Shown one piece after another: positions 1 to 8,427 of a DNA stretch of 64,000 nucleotides (positions within the stretch are counted from its first letter, which is position 1; each line of letters begins with the position of its first letter). The DNA is from CAYTAU01 sp964442075. GTDB taxonomy: Bacteria > Bacteroidota > Bacteroidia > Bacteroidales > CAYTAU01. The notes beneath the pieces were generated by a model. The model saw nothing but the letters and a program-made list of their open reading frames with translations, was not told the DNA's origin and ran no database searches. The stretch covers positions 1 to 64,000 of the forward strand of contig CAYTWH010000008.1 in the NCBI GenBank assembly GCA_964442075.1, given 5' to 3'. Both the position numbers and the translations under genes were made by a program.

Positions 1-51
1 AAAAAAAGTGCTTGTAGCGGTTTTTAAGTAAAAAGACAAAAATCAAATTTG

Positions 52-74
52 AGGGAGCTTTGCTCCCTTTTTTT
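52..74 (+). terminator. Rho-independent terminator-like hairpin
   Basis: Perfect 6-bp stem GGGAGC (53-58) / GCTCCC (62-67) with a TTT loop, followed by a run of seven T. It either ends a gene lying left of the window or acts in the leader of the next gene. It sits directly before a -7 box, so it also overlaps the spacer region of that promoter. Confidence 0.7.
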
Positions 75-76
75 GT

Positions 77-84
77 TATCTTTG
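77..84 (+). promoter_or_regulatory. Bacteroidota -7 promoter box
   Basis: TATCTTTG matches the Bacteroidota -7 consensus TAnnTTTG and lies 37 nt before the ATG at 122. No TTG is found at the ideal upstream distance (TTTG at 59-62 is only 14 nt away), so the -33 element is uncertain. Confidence 0.5.
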
Positions 85-121
85 GGAAAATAAACAGTTT
101 ATTAAATTTAAATTATATGTT

Positions 122-808
122 ATGAAAAAACTTATATTGTCATTTATCGGATTACTTCTCATTTTACAATCTTTTGGACAATTGAACCCAATACAGAATC
201 TACAATGGGTTCATTGGTATGAATACCCAGAAAATTGTTTTAACCTTTCATGGGATGAACCTGACTCTTCTTTCACAGATACTTTAATGGGTTATAATAT
301 CTATCGAGATACAACCTTGTATAATTTTACAACAAATGGATATTTTTCATGTAATCCTTGTATGGGACAACCTCCAAATAGTTTTTGTGATTTTATCAGC
401 TTTAATAATGGACAACAAGGATTTACAATATGCGTTAAGGCAGTTTATAATAACACGCACAGTGTTGAAGCAGAATGTTCAGAAACAGAACATTGCGGAG
501 GTGTTGCAATTGGAATAAATGAAATAAATGAAGATAATTCAAAAATATTCCCAAACCCCACAACAGGAAAAATAACAATAGAGGCAGAGGGCATTGTAGG
601 AATTGAGATAATAGATATTACAGGGAAAATCATAACAAACACCGTCATTGCGAGCAAAGCGAAGCAATCTGCTATTAAGAATGAGATTGCCACGGGTTAT
701 CACCCTCGCAATGACGAGATAGATTTAAGCACTCAGCCAAAGGGTATATACTTTATAAAAGTAACAACACAAAAAGGTGTAGTGGTAGAAAAGTTAATTA
801 AAAATTAA
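122..808 (+). CDS. T9SS type A sorting-domain protein with Fn3-like region
   Basis: A 228-aa exported protein of unknown function. Residues 1-19 form a signal peptide (lysines, hydrophobic core, then SFGQ). The middle (about 20-125) looks like one fibronectin-type-III-like domain with several cysteines (my inference from the W/Y pattern and the NIYRD motif). The C-terminus is a T9SS type A sorting domain: FPNPTTGKITIE, then IDITGKI, then KGIYFIKV, ending in VEKLIKN. T9SS cargo is carried across the outer membrane and attached at the cell surface or released. Within the sorting domain about 25 residues (IASKAKQS through HPRNDE) are encoded by a palindromic repeat inserted in frame. The cassette is almost identical at nucleotide level to the end of the gene ending at 4221. 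Specific role unknown. Confidence 0.85.
   Translation: MKKLILSFIGLLLILQSFGQLNPIQNLQWVHWYEYPENCFNLSWDEPDSSFTDTLMGYNIYRDTTLYNFTTNGYFSCNPCMGQPPNSFCDFISFNNGQQGFTICVKAVYNNTHSVEAECSETEHCGGVAIGINEINEDNSKIFPNPTTGKITIEAEGIVGIEIIDITGKIITNTVIASKAKQSAIKNEIATGYHPRNDEIDLSTQPKGIYFIKVTTQKGVVVEKLIKN
643..716. repeat. Palindromic element inside a sorting domain (family 1)
   Basis: Outer arms CGTCATTGCGAG (643-654) and CTCGCAATGACG (705-716) are perfect 12-bp inverted repeats. Inner arms GCAATCT (664-670) and AGATTGC (684-690) also pair. The element is wholly inside the coding sequence, is translated in frame (about 25 residues) and falls between the two last beta-strand motifs of the T9SS domain. From general knowledge, palindromes beginning GTCATTGCGAG recur in many bacterial genomes; I could not search here. 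Confidence 0.85.
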
Positions 809-894
809 AAAATATAAAATAATAAGATTTTATCTAGTCAGAATTCAATTATTCATAACTATTTAATTAAAAGTAGTTTTAATTAAGGCAGAAA

Positions 895-2187
895 ATGAGA
901 AATAAACACATAAGTCTGAATTTAAATATTAGGGGAGTCCATCAATCCCCTACTCTTGCTATCAATGAATTGAGTAAGAAAATGGAAAATAACGGGAAAA
1001 CAATTTATCGAATGGGTCTTGGTCAATCACCATTTCCTGTACCTGCTCCTGTTGTTGAAGCATTAAAAATGCATGCCCATGAGAAAGATTATCTTCCCGT
1101 AAAAGGACTGGAAGCATTGCGTCAAGCTGTTGCTCACTTTCATAAACAAAATGATAATGTTAACATCAAATCAAATAATGTTCTTATTGGACCCGGATCC
1201 AAAGAATTGATGTTTATATTACAAATGGTTTATTATGGAGATGTAATTCTACCAACCCCATGCTGGGTATCCTATGCCCCACAAGCAAAAATTATTGGAA
1301 GAAACGTTAAACTTATTCATACTTCATTTGAAAATAATTGGCGAATAACTCATGAGCAGCTTAGTGATTTTCTGTTAAGCGAGGACGATCAATATAAACC
1401 TCGTTTGTTAGTTCTTAATTATCCATCGAATCCCGATGGAGGGACTTATTCATCTGAGGAACTTAAAAAAATAGCTAAGATTGCAAAAAAACATGAAATG
1501 ATTATTCTTTCTGATGAAATTTATGGGCAATTGCATTTTAAAGGAAAGCATATTTCAATAGCACGGTTTTATCCGGAAGGAACAATTATCAGTTCAGGAT
1601 TATCAAAATGGTGTGGTGCTGGTGGATGGCGTTTGGGAACATTTGCATTTCCACATGAATTTGATTGGTTGATAAATGCGATGGTTGCTGTTGCCAGTGA
1701 AACATTTACATCAGTTAGTGCTCCAATACAATATGCAGCTGTTAGGGCATTTAGGGGTGGAATATTAATTGAGAGATATTTATGGCATGTACGTCGTATT
1801 CTTGAACACTTGGGAAATCTATGCACTAAAATAATACGTGAAGCAGGAATACAAGTTCATACTCCAGAAGGAGCATTTTATCTTTTTCTCGATTTTTCAC
1901 CATTATCATCAAAGATGAAAGATAAAGGTATATATAACAGCACACAACTTTGCGAAAAATTATTAAAGGAGACTGGAGTAGCAATATTGTCTGGTGATGC
2001 CTTTTTGCTACCCCCTGAAAAATTAACTGCCCGTTTGGCTTTTGTTAATTTTGATGGTTCAAAAGCCTTGGCGATGAGTGAGACAATACCTCTTAGTGAA
2101 AATCTTCCTGAAGATTTTGCAAAGAATTATTGTATTTCTGTGATTCAAGCCGTACAGAAAATTGCTGATTGGGTAAATTCTAAATAG
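895..2187 (+). CDS. PLP-dependent aminotransferase, class I/II
   Basis: A 430-aa cytoplasmic fold-type I aminotransferase. Visible family motifs are the substrate-side GLGQSPFPVP near residue 42, the VLIGPGSKELMF cofactor-loop region, NYPSNPDGG, the aspartate of LSDEIYG that contacts the pyridine nitrogen of PLP, and the Schiff-base lysine in SSGLSKWCGAGGWRLG. The length is slightly above the typical 390-400 aa. The C-terminal part carries the usual RLAFVNFDG arginine region that binds the substrate carboxylate. Substrate cannot be fixed: aspartate, aromatic or another 2-oxo acid acceptor pair are all possible. It stands alone between two T9SS genes with its own 86-nt upstream gap, so no pathway context helps. 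Confidence 0.85.
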   Translation: MRNKHISLNLNIRGVHQSPTLAINELSKKMENNGKTIYRMGLGQSPFPVPAPVVEALKMHAHEKDYLPVKGLEALRQAVAHFHKQNDNVNIKSNNVLIGPGSKELMFILQMVYYGDVILPTPCWVSYAPQAKIIGRNVKLIHTSFENNWRITHEQLSDFLLSEDDQYKPRLLVLNYPSNPDGGTYSSEELKKIAKIAKKHEMIILSDEIYGQLHFKGKHISIARFYPEGTIISSGLSKWCGAGGWRLGTFAFPHEFDWLINAMVAVASETFTSVSAPIQYAAVRAFRGGILIERYLWHVRRILEHLGNLCTKIIREAGIQVHTPEGAFYLFLDFSPLSSKMKDKGIYNSTQLCEKLLKETGVAILSGDAFLLPPEKLTARLAFVNFDGSKALAMSETIPLSENLPEDFAKNYCISVIQAVQKIADWVNSK

Positions 2188-2209
2188 AATTAAAACATTT
2201 GAAATACTC

Positions 2210-2345
2210 ATAACAATGCATAATAGCGCATGCCTCGGTTCGTAGAGGTTTTATAATTTAGCTAATATGTTTAACTTCGTAACAGTATGAAAAAAATCTA
2301 CGGAAAGTACGGCACAGCAACATATGCTAACCGTTTGCTGAAAAA
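2210..2345. repeat. Unexplained intergenic element with complementary segments
   Basis: This roughly 135-bp stretch is less AT-rich than its flanks and holds several complementary pieces: the palindrome GCGCATGC (2226-2233), and CGTAGA (2241-2246) facing TCTACG (2297-2302). Its right end reads GGCACAGCAACATATGC, then TAACCG. It contains a 22-codon open frame (2287-2355) that has no supporting evidence of being a gene. I have the impression that similar intergenic segments recur in other Bacteroidota, but this is unverified. A hairpin terminator follows at 2371. Confidence 0.4.
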
Positions 2346-2370
2346 TAATAATTAAAAATTATTAATTGAG

Positions 2371-2395
2371 AGGGAATCAATATTTCCCTTTTTTT
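2371..2395 (+). terminator. Rho-independent terminator-like hairpin
   Basis: Stem AGGGAA (2371-2376) / TTCCCT (2384-2389) with a 7-nt loop, then seven T. It is followed at once by TATCTTTA (2398-2405), a near match to the -7 box, ahead of the gene at 2467. The terminator/promoter arrangement repeats that at 52-84. Confidence 0.55.
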
Positions 2396-2466
2396 ATTAT
2401 CTTTAAGCAACCTTTTGCACTAATTTATAGTCTACTAATAAACCTTAACTATTAAAAAAAAATATT

Positions 2467-4221
2467 ATGAAAAAGAAATTTTTACTTATTGCAATTAGTT
2501 TCTTGCTTTATTTTAGTGGCATTAGTCAAACACCTATTGATATAATTTATGCCAATGACTCATTAATGTTTAATGATTGTCCATCAGGGACACCACCTGT
2601 ATCAACAGGATTTACCGTTATGTTTGATGATTCTTTATATATTCTACCCGACACTATTATGCTTACAGTATATTTTGGTGATGGTGCATATCAAACTGTT
2701 TATACAAAATTTGCAATTACAGTTGTAAGTCATACATATTTAACATTAGGGATTTTTGACGTAACATATATTGCTTCTGATATGTATGGAAATACGGATA
2801 CAGTATTTCATCCTGCAGAAGTATTTGTAACTAATAACTGCTCATCATTATTATCCTACGTCTTTGTTGATAATAATTCAAATTGTATTTATGATGCCGG
2901 CGATTCATTAATTAATAATGTTCCTTTAACTCTTTACAATGGAATATCACATTATGGCATATTTCCTTCAGGGTCTGTTTATTTAGATATTCCAGACACT
3001 ATTAATTATACTGCTGTAATTAATGTTAATGCAATTCAGCAATTAGGCTATAATATGACATGTCCTGCATCAGGATTCATTAATTTTACTGCTTCAGGTT
3101 CAGATATTCTTTATTTTGCAGTTAACTGTAATAGTAATTACGATTTGTCTATTACATCATCTGGCAATCCATTTAAAGTGGCAAATTCATCGCTAATTTC
3201 TGTTGGAGTAAGTGATTTATCATGTATTCCTATGTCTGGAACATATACACTTATTATGGATTCGCTTTTAAGTTTTGTATATGCTTTACATCCTCCTTCA
3301 ACAGGAAGCGGTCAAATTTATTCCTGGGATTTTTCAAACTTGGCTACTGTCGGATCTGGACAGGGCAGTATTTCTAATATGATGTATTTTAATCTTGCAC
3401 CAAGTGTTCAGATTGGTGATACGGTTTGCTATTCATTTTCGGTTTCCCCTACTTTAGGAGATATAAATACAACTAATAATATTGTAAATTTATGTTATCC
3501 TGTTTTAAATGCATGGGACCCAAATTATAAAGATGTATATCCGAAAGGAAATGGTATTGAAGGATATATTCCTGCAAATACAAAATTAACTTACACAATA
3601 GGTTTTCAAAATACAGGTAATGATACAGCAAATCATGTTTACGTTCTTGATACACTTGACTATGATTTAGACATAAATTCACTACAAATTATTTATACAA
3701 GTCACTCAATGCATTTTTACATCATAAATGGAAATATACTTAAATTTGATTTTAATAATATTCAATTACCCGATAGTGGAACTAACCAAATGTTAAGTCA
3801 TGGTTTTATTGTTTATGAAATTAATCAAAAATCAAATCTTCCACCACTAACACAAATAATAAACGAAGTAGGTATTTATTTTGATTCAAATCCAGCAGTA
3901 ATTACAAATCAAACTTTAAATACTGTTGAACAAACTTTATTTGTATCAGAAAACATAAAAACTGTTGATTCTTTTTCAATCTACCCCAACCCCACAACTG
4001 GAAGAATTACAATAGAGGCAGAGGGCGTTATAGGAATTGAGGTAATGGATATTACAGGGAAAATCATTATTAAACATTCCCGTGAAAACGGGAATCCAGA
4101 AAAATGGATACCCGATCAAGCCGGGCATGATATTAACTTGGGTTCACAGCCCAAGGGTATATACTTTATAAAAGTAACAACACAAAAAGGTGTTGTGGTT
4201 GAGAAGGTTGTTTTGGAGTAA
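2467..4221 (+). CDS. T9SS type A protein with DUF7619-like conserved domain
   Basis: A 584-aa exported protein. It has a signal peptide (1-20, ending SGISQ) and an N-terminal region with a PKD-like YFGDG motif near residue 75. Next comes a middle section with DNNSNCIYDAGDS, typical of SdrD B-like/calcium-loop modules. From about residue 350 to 490 lies a beta-sandwich of the repeat family found before T9SS tails: WDPNYKDVYP, then FQNTGNDTANHVYV, then YFDSNPAVITN. I associate this with DUF7619. The type A sorting domain begins at IYPNPTTGRITIE. Its loop is interrupted in frame by a palindromic repeat encoding HSRENGNPEKWIPDQAGHD. It is likely a surface or released structural protein. It converges on the cobalamin operon with only 25 nt between stops. 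Confidence 0.85.
   Translation: MKKKFLLIAISFLLYFSGISQTPIDIIYANDSLMFNDCPSGTPPVSTGFTVMFDDSLYILPDTIMLTVYFGDGAYQTVYTKFAITVVSHTYLTLGIFDVTYIASDMYGNTDTVFHPAEVFVTNNCSSLLSYVFVDNNSNCIYDAGDSLINNVPLTLYNGISHYGIFPSGSVYLDIPDTINYTAVINVNAIQQLGYNMTCPASGFINFTASGSDILYFAVNCNSNYDLSITSSGNPFKVANSSLISVGVSDLSCIPMSGTYTLIMDSLLSFVYALHPPSTGSGQIYSWDFSNLATVGSGQGSISNMMYFNLAPSVQIGDTVCYSFSVSPTLGDINTTNNIVNLCYPVLNAWDPNYKDVYPKGNGIEGYIPANTKLTYTIGFQNTGNDTANHVYVLDTLDYDLDINSLQIIYTSHSMHFYIINGNILKFDFNNIQLPDSGTNQMLSHGFIVYEINQKSNLPPLTQIINEVGIYFDSNPAVITNQTLNTVEQTLFVSENIKTVDSFSIYPNPTTGRITIEAEGVIGIEVMDITGKIIIKHSRENGNPEKWIPDQAGHDINLGSQPKGIYFIKVTTQKGVVVEKVVLE
4075..4131. repeat. Palindromic element inside a sorting domain (family 2)
   Basis: Arms ATTCCCGT (4076-4083) and ACGGGAAT (4088-4095) form a tight hairpin with a GAAA loop. 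A second shorter pair CCCG (4111-4114) / CGGG (4122-4125) follows. The segment is translated in frame and sits at the same loop as the unrelated palindrome at 643-716. The flanking coding sequence of the two genes is nearly identical, so the insertions can be compared directly. Confidence 0.8.
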
Positions 4222-4246
4222 ATGTTAAAACATCAGTAAATTATTA

Positions 4247-5356
4247 CTACTTAAAACAAAAAGCACCGGGAACAATACCTACTTTAAAAGTATCAATTGC
4301 TATAGCCTGTGAGTTGTATCTGTAAATATTTCCGTTTTGTGTTTGGTCTATTGCATCAGAAACATAAATATCGGAATTAACAGGGCTTATTCCTAAACTG
4401 TAAAATAACTTTGTTCCTGATTCAATAAATGCAGATTGAGGTAAAATATTATTATCAACAGGCATTTGATATACACCGCTGTTTGCAATGTTTCCGCCTC
4501 CCCAATCGCTATATATAAAATATAATGTGTCTTTTTGTTTATTGATACAAAGGTCGAAAAGAGATGATTCAATATCGGGAAATTCAAATACACTTTCTAC
4601 CTGAAGCGAAGCAATATCAATTTTTGTTAATGCCGGATTTACTTGTCCATAAGGGCTTCCTGCAAAACCGCCATCTGATAATACCCACAGTTTATTGTTT
4701 TTGTCAATTACCATGCTATTGGGCTGTTTTGCAAGTTCAATAGAATCTGTTAGTTCATCAAACTGAGAGTTAATAACCAATATTTTATTATCGAACGACC
4801 AACAGTTTACAAAAACATAATTGCCCCACGAAAGCATTTGCTCGGTTGGATGTTGATAAAATTGCGATTCGTTATTGTTTACATCTATACTTCCAATAAT
4901 TGAACATGTAATTGGGTCAACTATGGTAATTGATTTTGCATACAAATCGGTAATATATGCTTTTTGAGCATTAATAAAATGGATGTATCGCGGAGAAGTT
5001 AATCCTGTAATTTTTCCTACATATTCAAAAGTATTAATATTTATAACGTAAACTTTTCCAGAATTATTAAGAACAATATATCCCAAAGAATCGTTAATTG
5101 TCATCGATTGTGCAACATCGCCAAGCGGCAAAGCATTGGTATAATAAAAAACATTGTTAAGTATTTCTTTAGTTTCAGTATTATAATAAGACAGAGATGC
5201 ATTGCTATACATAAAATTTCCCTCATTAATAATAAATAATCCTTTTTGGTTTTGTTCTCTGCGTAGTTGATCAAAATCGCGTAAAGCATCATCGTCCATA
5301 CACGATTGCAAAAAAATAAGAGCAATAAAGATTAATATATAATAGATATTTTTCAT
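4247..5356 (-). CDS. BtuG-like surface cobalamin-binding lipoprotein (YncE/DUF5074 beta-propeller)
   Basis: A 369-aa lipoprotein. The signal peptide ends in the lipobox LQSC with the lipidated cysteine at residue 19. It is followed by MDDDALRDFD, whose acidic residues just after the cysteine resemble the export signal that sends Bacteroidota lipoproteins to the cell surface. The rest shows propeller-blade repeats such as GYIVLNNSGKVYVININTFE, PTEQMLSWGNYVFVN and SMVIDKNNKLWVLSDGG. In Bacteroides, BtuG proteins of this fold bind vitamin B12 tightly and cap the BtuB channel. Here the gene is last in a riboswitch-led operon, 23 nt after the TonB-dependent receptor, which supports the same role. 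The binding function is inferred from fold, context and riboswitch, not from ligand residues. Confidence 0.8.
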   Translation of the reverse strand: MKNIYYILIFIALIFLQSCMDDDALRDFDQLRREQNQKGLFIINEGNFMYSNASLSYYNTETKEILNNVFYYTNALPLGDVAQSMTINDSLGYIVLNNSGKVYVININTFEYVGKITGLTSPRYIHFINAQKAYITDLYAKSITIVDPITCSIIGSIDVNNNESQFYQHPTEQMLSWGNYVFVNCWSFDNKILVINSQFDELTDSIELAKQPNSMVIDKNNKLWVLSDGGFAGSPYGQVNPALTKIDIASLQVESVFEFPDIESSLFDLCINKQKDTLYFIYSDWGGGNIANSGVYQMPVDNNILPQSAFIESGTKLFYSLGISPVNSDIYVSDAIDQTQNGNIYRYNSQAIAIDTFKVGIVPGAFCFK

Positions 5357-5379
5357 TTAATCATTTAAGCATTTACACA

Positions 5380-7365
5380 TTAAAACCTCATACCAAATAA
5401 AATCAAATAATTTCTTTGAGGCATTGGTCTGAATAAAATAGAACGATATTCTTCGTTAAATAAATTATATATTTTGAATTGTATGCTTAGGTCAAACTTT
5501 TTGAATTCAAAATTTTTACCAATAAATAAATTATTCATATAATACGGATAAAGCCAATCGCGTAACGAATAATTGTTAGTTGATGTTGTAAAACGTTCGC
5601 TATACGAATTATGAATATACGATACAGAGTATCCATTTCTCGATATATTTAAAAATACATTTCCTGAATGTACAGGAACATATACAAGTTGTTTACCATA
5701 CGATTCTTCTCCCCATATTTCAGTATCACCATAATTTAACGAACTTGTATATGCATAATTTGCATTAGCTTTTACTGCATATTTGCCTACACTAAAATTT
5801 AATTTAATATTATATTCCAAGCCTTTTGAAACTACATTACTTATGTTTTTTGGTGTCCAGTAGCCTTTAACTGTTGGTATCCATATTATCCAATTGTTAA
5901 TGTCAGAATAAAAACTTGTAATAGAATTTTCAATTAATATATTGTTGACTTTACTTGAAACAGATAATCCAATATCACCCGAAATACCATTTTCGGGTAA
6001 TATATCGGGGTTTCCACCAGGTTGCCAGTATAAATCGTTGAGGCTAGGAAAATGATAATTATTTCCAATATTTCCTTTAATAAAAAATTGATGTTTATCA
6101 GAAATTAAATAATCAAAACCAAAATAAGGAATTAAAGGAATTGATCCAGAACTGATAAAATTTTTCCTTATCATTACAAGACAAGCTAAACGTTTGCCAA
6201 ATTTTTGATTTAACGATACAAATGATAAATGTTCAATTCTTGTTGTATCGTAACCTGTTTTACTAATAGTGTCGGTTGTGTTTACTTTATGAAAATTAGT
6301 ACTATAATTAAAATTTAAGTGTGTGTTTTCACTCAATTTATATTTGTAGTATAGCTTGTTATATGAGCTTATAGAATTACTTTCAGAATATATTGCATTT
6401 TCATAATCGTAGCCCGAAATAAAATTTTCCAGAGAGTATGTCATATCTTTTAAAATTAAACCTGATGTAAATCCTATTTTTGAGCTTTCTCCCGATTTTG
6501 AAATTTCACCTATCAATCTGTTGCTAATATCAATTTGCTTGCTAATATTAGAGTAATCAGTGCCTTCGTAGGTGTTTAATCTTGGCAGACTCCTGTCTGA
6601 TGTTTGATGCCAGTATTTTAATGAAGCTGTAATATTATTTTTTAAACGCAAATAAAACTCCTGTAATAAGCCATATTGTTGATATTCTGCATTCATATTT
6701 TCCTGAACAGGATAAATATATTGTCCAGTAAGGGAATCAATATCTGCAATATTCTTATTTTTAAATTTAAAATTGTTTTTCGAAAAAGAATAGAATGCTC
6801 TTGTTTTTGTTTGAAACTTTTTGTTCCCAAAATTTATTTGCAGAAAATCGCTGTAAGTTCGATAACTACCAAATCCCTGCATAAATTTACCGCTAAATTT
6901 ATTATTCCAGTCAGGTTTATTATTGATACTTATACTTCCCCCCAAAGCACCACTTGTATTTTGAATTGAACCTGCTCCGTGTAATAATGAAACATCATCA
7001 ATAAAATAAACCGGAATTAGCGAAAAATCAACCTGACCAATCATAGGCGAACTAATACTTATATCATTCCACAATACATCGGTATGAGAAGGACTGGTAC
7101 CACGAAACGAAACAGTTGCCAATGCTCCACGTCCTGATGTTTTAACAAATACAGGAGTGCTTTCCGAAAGTATATCAGATAATGATGCATTAATCGATTT
7201 CATTAATATCAATGTATCAATTCTGGTAATTTTAATACCAGTTTCATCAATAGGTCGTTTTGCAGTAATTTTAACTTCGGGAATATCAATTGTATCTCTG
7301 CTTATTTGCGAATAATTATAAAAAGGTATTATTAGAAAAAATAATATGATAACTGAGATTTTCAT
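5380..7365 (-). CDS. TonB-dependent receptor, BtuB-like cobalamin transporter
   Basis: A 661-aa outer-membrane receptor. A signal peptide (1-20) is followed by a short TonB-box-like region, then a plug domain (about 45-150): LSDILSESTPVFVKTSGRGA, VSFRGTSPSHTDVLWND and GSGALGG-like SGALGGSISINN. A 22-strand barrel follows, ending in the aromatic YLILFGMRF. It lacks the N-terminal carboxypeptidase-like domain of SusC proteins, so it is a simple BtuB/FepA-type receptor. It imports a substrate using TonB-ExbBD energy. The upstream cobalamin riboswitch and the BtuG-like gene downstream make cobalamin or a related corrinoid the likely cargo. Inner-membrane partners (BtuCDF, TonB) are not in the window. 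Confidence 0.88.
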   Translation of the reverse strand: MKISVIILFFLIIPFYNYSQISRDTIDIPEVKITAKRPIDETGIKITRIDTLILMKSINASLSDILSESTPVFVKTSGRGALATVSFRGTSPSHTDVLWNDISISSPMIGQVDFSLIPVYFIDDVSLLHGAGSIQNTSGALGGSISINNKPDWNNKFSGKFMQGFGSYRTYSDFLQINFGNKKFQTKTRAFYSFSKNNFKFKNKNIADIDSLTGQYIYPVQENMNAEYQQYGLLQEFYLRLKNNITASLKYWHQTSDRSLPRLNTYEGTDYSNISKQIDISNRLIGEISKSGESSKIGFTSGLILKDMTYSLENFISGYDYENAIYSESNSISSYNKLYYKYKLSENTHLNFNYSTNFHKVNTTDTISKTGYDTTRIEHLSFVSLNQKFGKRLACLVMIRKNFISSGSIPLIPYFGFDYLISDKHQFFIKGNIGNNYHFPSLNDLYWQPGGNPDILPENGISGDIGLSVSSKVNNILIENSITSFYSDINNWIIWIPTVKGYWTPKNISNVVSKGLEYNIKLNFSVGKYAVKANANYAYTSSLNYGDTEIWGEESYGKQLVYVPVHSGNVFLNISRNGYSVSYIHNSYSERFTTSTNNYSLRDWLYPYYMNNLFIGKNFEFKKFDLSIQFKIYNLFNEEYRSILFRPMPQRNYLILFGMRF

Positions 7366-7391
7366 TTATCTTTTTTTTCCATTTGAGTAAA

Positions 7392-8426
7392 TTAATTAAT
7401 GATTATTTTTTTATTAAAAATCTTACTGTTGCTAAGAATATTCGCAAAATAAATGCCCTTGGCTTGTTTGCTTAAATCAACCTCTATTAAACCTAACAGG
7501 TTTTCGAAACCTGTTAGGTTTCTTATCACTTGACCATTAGCATTCATTACTTTAATAGATTGAATATTCTTACCTTGAATAAAAAATATTCCATTTGTGG
7601 GATTAGGAAAAATTGAAATATCTTCTTTTATATCAGATAGTTCATCTATATCGTTATTTTTGACATGAATAACTCCAACAGCATCCAGATCAAACCCACA
7701 AGTGTTAAAAGGTGTTGGCCAAGAGTCGTTTATTTTATTGTTTTGAGAGTCATAATTTACAAACTCATTTTGGATACATCCTATTACATCAATTATTTTC
7801 ATATAATTAATACTGTCAATATCAATTCCTGTACTATCAATTAGGTCTTCCAGATCGAAAGGTGTTCCATAATTTATTTCATATTTTCCTGCAAGATTAT
7901 GAATTTGTTTTGGGTCTAACTGACCATAAGTACCAACTTGTGCGGTATATTGTGTTAAGGAAACTGACGGAAAACGAACATAGTTTATTCCATTAGAGCT
8001 AACTTCTACAAAAGCTAATTCAAGAAAATATTGATACGGGGGTATATTTGCTATAAAACCATTTTCAAAAATTGCAAAATCAGGTCCTGTGCCATTTGTT
8101 ATAGCATGCTGAAAACTTAGAATTGCTTCTCCCCCATCTCCAAGACTAACTGTATTTCCAGCTACTCCTGGTTCTCCTGTTGCAAATATATCGCTCCCCG
8201 AAAATGCGTAATTTGATGTCGTTTCGTTTTGTGTGTATGTAAAAGATGTATCGGCAATATTTATATAACCACGCATTACCTCGCATCCTGTAGCCCATGC
8301 CTGAAATATTAAACTATCTTTATGTATTGCTGTTGAACCTGTTTCTCCTGCAGCAGGTGCAAATTGCGAATAAACACTTGTATAAATTAAGATAGTTAAT
8401 ATTGAAATGGAAATTTTCATATTCAT
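7392..8426 (-). CDS. T9SS type A surface protein of the cobalamin operon
   Basis: A 344-aa exported protein (signal peptide ending SVYSQ). The main domain (about 22-250) begins AAGETGSTAIHKDS and includes GPDFAIFENGF, FVEVSSNGINYVRFPS and GFDLDAVGVIH. This beta-rich surface domain is one I associate with Bacteroidota corrinoid loci, but I cannot name its family with certainty. A type A sorting domain starts at IFPNPTNGIFFIQG. An 11-codon palindrome encodes most of NLTGFENLLGL in its loop. The start is 1 nt after the TGA of the preceding gene, suggesting translational coupling, and 26 nt precede the receptor gene. Position makes it a candidate accessory cobalamin-capture protein; this is inference. 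Confidence 0.75.
   Translation of the reverse strand: MNMKISISILTILIYTSVYSQFAPAAGETGSTAIHKDSLIFQAWATGCEVMRGYINIADTSFTYTQNETTSNYAFSGSDIFATGEPGVAGNTVSLGDGGEAILSFQHAITNGTGPDFAIFENGFIANIPPYQYFLELAFVEVSSNGINYVRFPSVSLTQYTAQVGTYGQLDPKQIHNLAGKYEINYGTPFDLEDLIDSTGIDIDSINYMKIIDVIGCIQNEFVNYDSQNNKINDSWPTPFNTCGFDLDAVGVIHVKNNDIDELSDIKEDISIFPNPTNGIFFIQGKNIQSIKVMNANGQVIRNLTGFENLLGLIEVDLSKQAKGIYFANILSNSKIFNKKIIIN
7489..7521. repeat. Perfect palindrome inside a sorting domain (family 3)
   Basis: AAACCTAACAGGTTT (7489-7503) and AAACCTGTTAGGTTT (7507-7521) are perfect 15-bp inverted repeats around a TCG loop. The total of 33 bp is exactly 11 codons, so the reading frame of the T9SS protein is kept. A partly decayed copy is found in another sorting domain at 17778-17811. 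Confidence 0.9.
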
Positions 8427-8427
8427 A

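Noticed and set aside
445..693. Minus-strand open frame within the first T9SS gene
   Set aside because: It is antisense to a well-supported gene; the open frame probably results partly from the palindrome and low GC.
643..716. Frameshift or assembly error in the first T9SS gene
   Set aside because: The inserted segment is a clean palindrome and both sides stay in the correct frame for the sorting domain; three other genes show the same arrangement.
2210..2345. Integron attC site
   Set aside because: Some ends look faintly similar, but there is no integrase gene, no array of such sites, and the core site consensus was not matched with confidence.
2287..2355. 22-codon open frame starting with ATG as a small gene
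   Set aside because: It lies inside the intergenic element, has no convincing promoter, and nothing beyond an ATG and stop supports it.
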